Positions 61,121 through 64,000 of a stretch of 64,000 nucleotides of DNA are shown here, one piece after another. Location: NCBI RefSeq assembly GCF_016219575.1, contig NZ_JACRMG010000010.1, positions 1-64,000 of the forward strand. The letters are read 5' to 3'. This DNA comes from Bradyrhizobium sp. GTDB taxonomy: Bacteria; Pseudomonadota; Alphaproteobacteria; Rhizobiales; Xanthobacteraceae. The notes beneath the pieces were generated by a model. It worked only from the letters and a program-made list of their open reading frames with translations. It searched no databases and had not been told where the DNA came from. The first letter of the stretch is position 1; each line of letters starts with the position of its first letter. The translations under genes and the position numbers were made by a program.

Positions 61121-62161
61121 TCACGCGTTGCCGCGGTCCTCGCGGAACAGGTCCAGCTTCTGCTGCACCGGGCGGTCGGAGAAGCTGAACAGCACCGAAT
61201 CCTCGTCGGCCTCGTGCGTGACCCAGCGCCAGCTCGGCACCACGAAGAGATCGCGCGGGCCCCACTCGAAGGTCTGGTCGCCGACGCGGGTGCGGCCCTT
61301 GCCTTCGATCGCCGCGAACACGGTGGCGTCGGTCGAGCGATAGCGCGCGGTCTTGAAGCCCTTCGGCAGCAGCTGGATGAAGGTGCCGATGGTCGGCATG
61401 GCGTAATCGCCGGTCTCGGGATTGGAAAATTTCAGCTTCAGCCCGTGGCAGGCATCCCACTCGTTGCGGCCCTTGGCGCGCTCCAGCGCTTCGCGGGTGT
61501 AGCCGTAGGGATAGTTGAAGATCGGCGAGGTCTTCGATTTCCTGACTTCGCCGAGCGGCAGCAGATTGTGGCCATAGCGGGCAAAGCTGTCGCCGACGGG
61601 CTTGGTGATCCTCTGCTGGTCTTCCTTGGAGTCTTCGGCGAAGGACGCGTCGAAGAACTGCACCATGGGAATGTCGAGGCCGTCGAGCCAGAACATCGGC
61701 TCCTTCGTCTCATTGGAATGATCGTGCCAGGTCATCGCCGGCGTAATGACGAAATCGCCGGGCTCCATCGCGGTGCGCTCGCCGTCGACCGAGGTGAAGG
61801 CGCCATGACCCTCGAGCACGAAGCGCAGCGCCGACTGGCTGTGCCGGTGCGACGGCGCGACGTCGCCCGGGATCACCATCTGCACGCCGGCGAACAGCGA
61901 CGTCGTGACTTTCGACTGGCCGCGCAGCCCCGGATTCTCCAGCACCAGAACCCGGCGCGTGGCTTCCCTGGCGGTGATGAGCTTTCCCGCCTCGTTCATG
62001 TACTCGCGGATGGCATCGAACTTCCACAGATGCGGCTGGCAGGCGCTGCGCGGTTCGGGGGTGATGAGGTCGCCCATCACGTTCCACAGCGCGGAGAGAT
62101 TTTCGCCGTCGATCTTCTTGTAGAACGCCTCGCGCTCCGGTGTCTTCTGCACGGCTTCCAT
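61121..62161 (-). CDS. Gentisate 1,2-dioxygenase
   Basis: A 346-residue double-cupin Fe(II) dioxygenase that opens gentisate to maleylpyruvate. Iron ligands are the His pair in SHRHSQSALRFVLEG (His105 and His107) and a third His in TWHDHSN (146 or 148). A second, less conserved cupin lies at about 235-330. It is divergent from the isomerase, regulator and monooxygenase genes, which together give the 3-hydroxybenzoate to fumarylpyruvate route. The ATG at 62161 starts MEAVQKTPEREAFYKK. Confidence 0.9.
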   Translation of the reverse strand: MEAVQKTPEREAFYKKIDGENLSALWNVMGDLITPEPRSACQPHLWKFDAIREYMNEAGKLITAREATRRVLVLENPGLRGQSKVTTSLFAGVQMVIPGDVAPSHRHSQSALRFVLEGHGAFTSVDGERTAMEPGDFVITPAMTWHDHSNETKEPMFWLDGLDIPMVQFFDASFAEDSKEDQQRITKPVGDSFARYGHNLLPLGEVRKSKTSPIFNYPYGYTREALERAKGRNEWDACHGLKLKFSNPETGDYAMPTIGTFIQLLPKGFKTARYRSTDATVFAAIEGKGRTRVGDQTFEWGPRDLFVVPSWRWVTHEADEDSVLFSFSDRPVQQKLDLFREDRGNA

Positions 62162-62194
62162 GGCTGGCCTCCTACCCGTTCTTGTTGGTAATTT

Positions 62195-62229
62195 GATTGA
62201 CAGTATACTGACAATATGACTAGCGTCAA
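62195..62229 (-). promoter_or_regulatory. Divergent promoter and probable MarR operator
   Basis: On the minus strand, TTGACG (62224-62229) and TATACT (62202-62207) are spaced by 16 bases: a good promoter for the dioxygenase gene. The palindrome CAGTATACTG (62201-62210) overlaps its -10 box. On the plus strand TTGATT (62194-62199), 16 bases and TATGAC may drive the isomerase gene. An operator here would let the MarR protein control both directions. Confidence 0.55.
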
Positions 62230-62264
62230 TGTGAGCCAACCAACAAGAAACGGGGGAGGGTCCT

Positions 62265-62897
62265 TTGAAGCTGCATGGCTATTTCCGCAGCAGCGCAGCC
62301 TACCGGGTCAGGATCGCGTTGAATCTCAAGGGTCTCTCCGCCGAGCACCTGCCGCATCATCTTCGCAAGGGCGAGCAGACCGCGCCGGACTATCTGGCGC
62401 TCAATCCGCAGGGGCTGGTGCCGACACTGGAAGACGACAGCGGCGCCGTGCTCACCCAGTCGCTGGCCATCATCGAATGGCTGGACGAGACCCATCCCAC
62501 GCCGCCGCTATTGCCGCTGGACGCGCAGCAGCGGGCCAGGGCGCGCGCCTTTGCGCTGGCGATCGCCTGCGATATCCATCCCGTTCAGAATCTCAAGGTG
62601 CTGGCGCGGCTGCGTCAACTCGGCCTGCCCGAGGAGAAGGTGACGGAGTGGGCCGCCTGGGCCAATCGCGAAGGGCTTGCGGCCTGCGAACGATTGATCG
62701 CAAGGGAGCCCGGCCCGTTCTGCTTCGGCGAGGTGCCCACCATTGCCGATCTCTGCCTGGTGCCGCAGCTTGCCAATGCGCGCCGTTTCGGCGTCGATGT
62801 GTCGGCCTTTCCGCGGCTGCTGCAGGCCGAAGCCGCCGCAAAAGCCATGCCGGCGTTTGCCGACGCCGCCCCGGACAGGCAGAGCGATGCCGAGTAA
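62265..62897 (+). CDS. Maleylacetoacetate/maleylpyruvate isomerase (zeta-class GST)
   Basis: A 210-residue glutathione-S-transferase-like isomerase. The N-terminal FRSSAAYRVRIALNLKG motif (about 7-23) is the zeta-class signature, and the thioredoxin fold ends near 80. Next to gentisate dioxygenase it most likely isomerises maleylpyruvate to fumarylpyruvate. The start is a TTG with GGGGGAGGG upstream. It overlaps the MarR gene by eleven bases. Confidence 0.88.
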   Translation: MKLHGYFRSSAAYRVRIALNLKGLSAEHLPHHLRKGEQTAPDYLALNPQGLVPTLEDDSGAVLTQSLAIIEWLDETHPTPPLLPLDAQQRARARAFALAIACDIHPVQNLKVLARLRQLGLPEEKVTEWAAWANREGLAACERLIAREPGPFCFGEVPTIADLCLVPQLANARRFGVDVSAFPRLLQAEAAAKAMPAFADAAPDRQSDAE

Positions 62898-63396
62898 GCC
62901 CACCCCAATCACCATGGACGCGGTCTATGCCGCGCCCGGTTATCTGTTCCGGCGGATGCAGCAGATCGCGGTCGCGCTGTTCGTCGAGGAATGCAGGGCG
63001 TTCGATCTCACGCCGGTGCAATATGCCGCGCTGGTTGCGATCCATACCCATCCCGGCATCGATGCGACGCGGCTGTCGGCGGTGATCGCCTTCGATCGCT
63101 CGACGCTCGGCAGCGTGATCGAGCGTCTGGAGACGAAGAAGCTGATCGACCGCAAGCCGTCGCCGGAGGACAAGCGGGTCAAGCTGCTCTACCTCACCAG
63201 GGCGGGCGCCGCGATCCTGCGCGACATCATGCCTTCGGTGGAGAAGGCGCAGGTGCGCATGCTGCAGCCGCTGAAGCCCGCCGACCGCAAGGTCTTGCTT
63301 GCGCTGCTGACGCAGCTCGTCGATCTCAACAACGAATCCTCGCGCGTGCCATTGCGCGCCGAAGACGCGCTCGAACATATGGGAAGGACCGGGTGA
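62887..63396 (+). CDS. MarR-family transcriptional regulator
   Basis: A 169-residue winged-helix regulator: core VQYAALVAIHTHPGIDATRL and the recognition helix FDRSTLGSVIERLETKKLI (about 69-87), then the beta wing with SPEDKRVKLLYLT. It sits inside the catabolic operon, so it probably represses the divergent gentisate promoter and is released by an aromatic acid. Its stop codon overlaps the start of the next gene (TGATG). Confidence 0.9.
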   Translation: MPSKPTPITMDAVYAAPGYLFRRMQQIAVALFVEECRAFDLTPVQYAALVAIHTHPGIDATRLSAVIAFDRSTLGSVIERLETKKLIDRKPSPEDKRVKLLYLTRAGAAILRDIMPSVEKAQVRMLQPLKPADRKVLLALLTQLVDLNNESSRVPLRAEDALEHMGRTG

Positions 63397-64000
63397 TGGC
63401 CGCGCTCGACCGGAAGCCGGTGCTGATCGCCGGCGGCGGCATCGGCGGTCTTGCGACCGCGATGGGCCTTGCGCAGAAGGGTATCCGTTCCATCCTGCTG
63501 GAGAAGGCCTCCGCGCTCGGCGAGATCGGCGCCGGCATCCAGCTCGGGCCGAATGCGTTCCATGCCTTCGACTATCTCGGCGTCGGCGAGGCCGCGCGCG
63601 GCATGGCCGTCTATATCGACCAGCTCCGGCTGATGAATGCGCTCACGGCCGAGGAGATCACCCATATCGATCTCGGCGTGGCTTTCCGCGCCCGTTTCCG
63701 CAATCCCTATGCGGTGGTGCATCGCGGCGATCTTCATGGTGTTTTCCTGCGGGCCTGCGAGAGCAACGCGCTGGTCGAGCTGCGCGTCAGCTCGGAAGTG
63801 GTGGACTACGAGCAGGACGGCTCCTCGGTAACGGCGCGGATCGCCAATGGCGATCGCGTCACCGGATCGCTTCTGGTCGGCGCCGACGGATTGTGGTCGA
63901 ACATCCGCAAGCAGGTCACGGCGGACGGGCTGCCGCGGGTATCCGGCCACACGACCTATCGCTCGGTGATCCCGACCGAGCAGATGCCGGAAGATCTGCG
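63396..64000 (+). CDS. FAD-dependent monooxygenase (3-hydroxybenzoate 6-hydroxylase type), partial
   Basis: The first 201 residues of a flavin monooxygenase; the gene continues beyond the window. The FAD site is LIAGGGIGGLATAMGLAQKG (about 10-29), with GADGLWSNIRKQV (about 161-173) forming the DG loop. Context makes 3-hydroxybenzoate 6-monooxygenase or salicylate 5-type hydroxylation to gentisate most likely. ATG 63396 overlaps the MarR stop by one base. Confidence 0.85.
   Translation, partial: MAALDRKPVLIAGGGIGGLATAMGLAQKGIRSILLEKASALGEIGAGIQLGPNAFHAFDYLGVGEAARGMAVYIDQLRLMNALTAEEITHIDLGVAFRARFRNPYAVVHRGDLHGVFLRACESNALVELRVSSEVVDYEQDGSSVTARIANGDRVTGSLLVGADGLWSNIRKQVTADGLPRVSGHTTYRSVIPTEQMPEDL

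Noticed and set aside
1..64000. CRISPR array, rRNA operon or complete prophage
   Set aside because: No regularly spaced direct repeats, no rRNA-like sequence, and no integrase, capsid or terminase genes were seen.

Overview
The window is a 64 kb stretch of high-GC chromosome from an alphaproteobacterium, most likely Bradyrhizobium or a close Nitrobacteraceae relative. The evidence is gene content and repeats: a CarD regulator with a long Lys/Ala tail, a SUV3-type helicase next to an S4 protein and a 7Fe ferredoxin, many Bug, TRAP and ABC solute-binding proteins and acyl-CoA enzymes, and at least ten families of palindromic intergenic repeats. No rRNA, CRISPR array, transposase or integrase was found. 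One tRNA, tRNA-Arg(CCT), is complete.

Layout. 0.1-4.6 kb: an octapeptide-repeat protein with a C-terminal metalloprotease-like domain, bracketed by two copies of one palindromic repeat, then a long Bradyrhizobium-type intergenic repeat and a DUF2235 hydrolase. 5.0-7.2 kb: two adjacent minus-strand genes of visibly lower GC, encoding a TIR-like effector and a Sll1717-family P-loop ATPase. This pair is a candidate antiphage cassette. 7.4-20.8 kb: housekeeping genes (rpmB, DUF3108, SUV3-like helicase, S4 protein, fdxA, carD, Spy/CpxP-like protein, GNAT, AGPS-like flavoenzyme, M48 protease, degenerate thermonuclease). 20.8-24.5 kb: VOC proteins, an orphan LivK-type binding protein and a crotonase.

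24.5-29.5 kb: a tight four-gene minus-strand operon. It encodes a trypsin-like protease fused to a NUC1-type nuclease, a trypsin-like protease with an N-terminal helical domain, a membrane protein carrying the same helical domain, and an exported helical protein. The shared domain resembles the effector-associated domains (EADs) of prokaryotic conflict systems. I regard this operon, together with the TIR/ATPase pair, as the best candidate for an undescribed system here.

29.8-34 kb: fatty-acyl-CoA genes (crotonase, two acyl-CoA dehydrogenases) with a divergent SDR. 34-37.8 kb: small envelope and stress proteins and a Bug binding protein. 37.8-45.1 kb: one minus-strand cluster encoding an FNR-type regulator with a full set of cysteines, heme O synthase, cytochrome oxidase subunits III, II and I, SCO, DUF420 and a TlpA-like protein. 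Subunit I has the YSHP motif of A2-type oxidases instead of the D-channel glutamate, and an FNR-like box lies at the class II spacing upstream of the operon. 46-49 kb: a complete TRAP transporter. 49.7-56.7 kb: the tRNA, RraA-like, cupin and Bug genes, a hydrolase, SDR, ketopantoate-reductase-like and crotonase genes, and a small cytochrome c. 56.8-61 kb: a flavoprotein and a complete NrtA/SsuA-type ABC transporter. 61.1-64 kb: a gentisate-pathway cluster (gentisate dioxygenase, GST-type isomerase, MarR regulator, flavin monooxygenase) with a divergent promoter carrying a likely operator. The last gene runs off the window.
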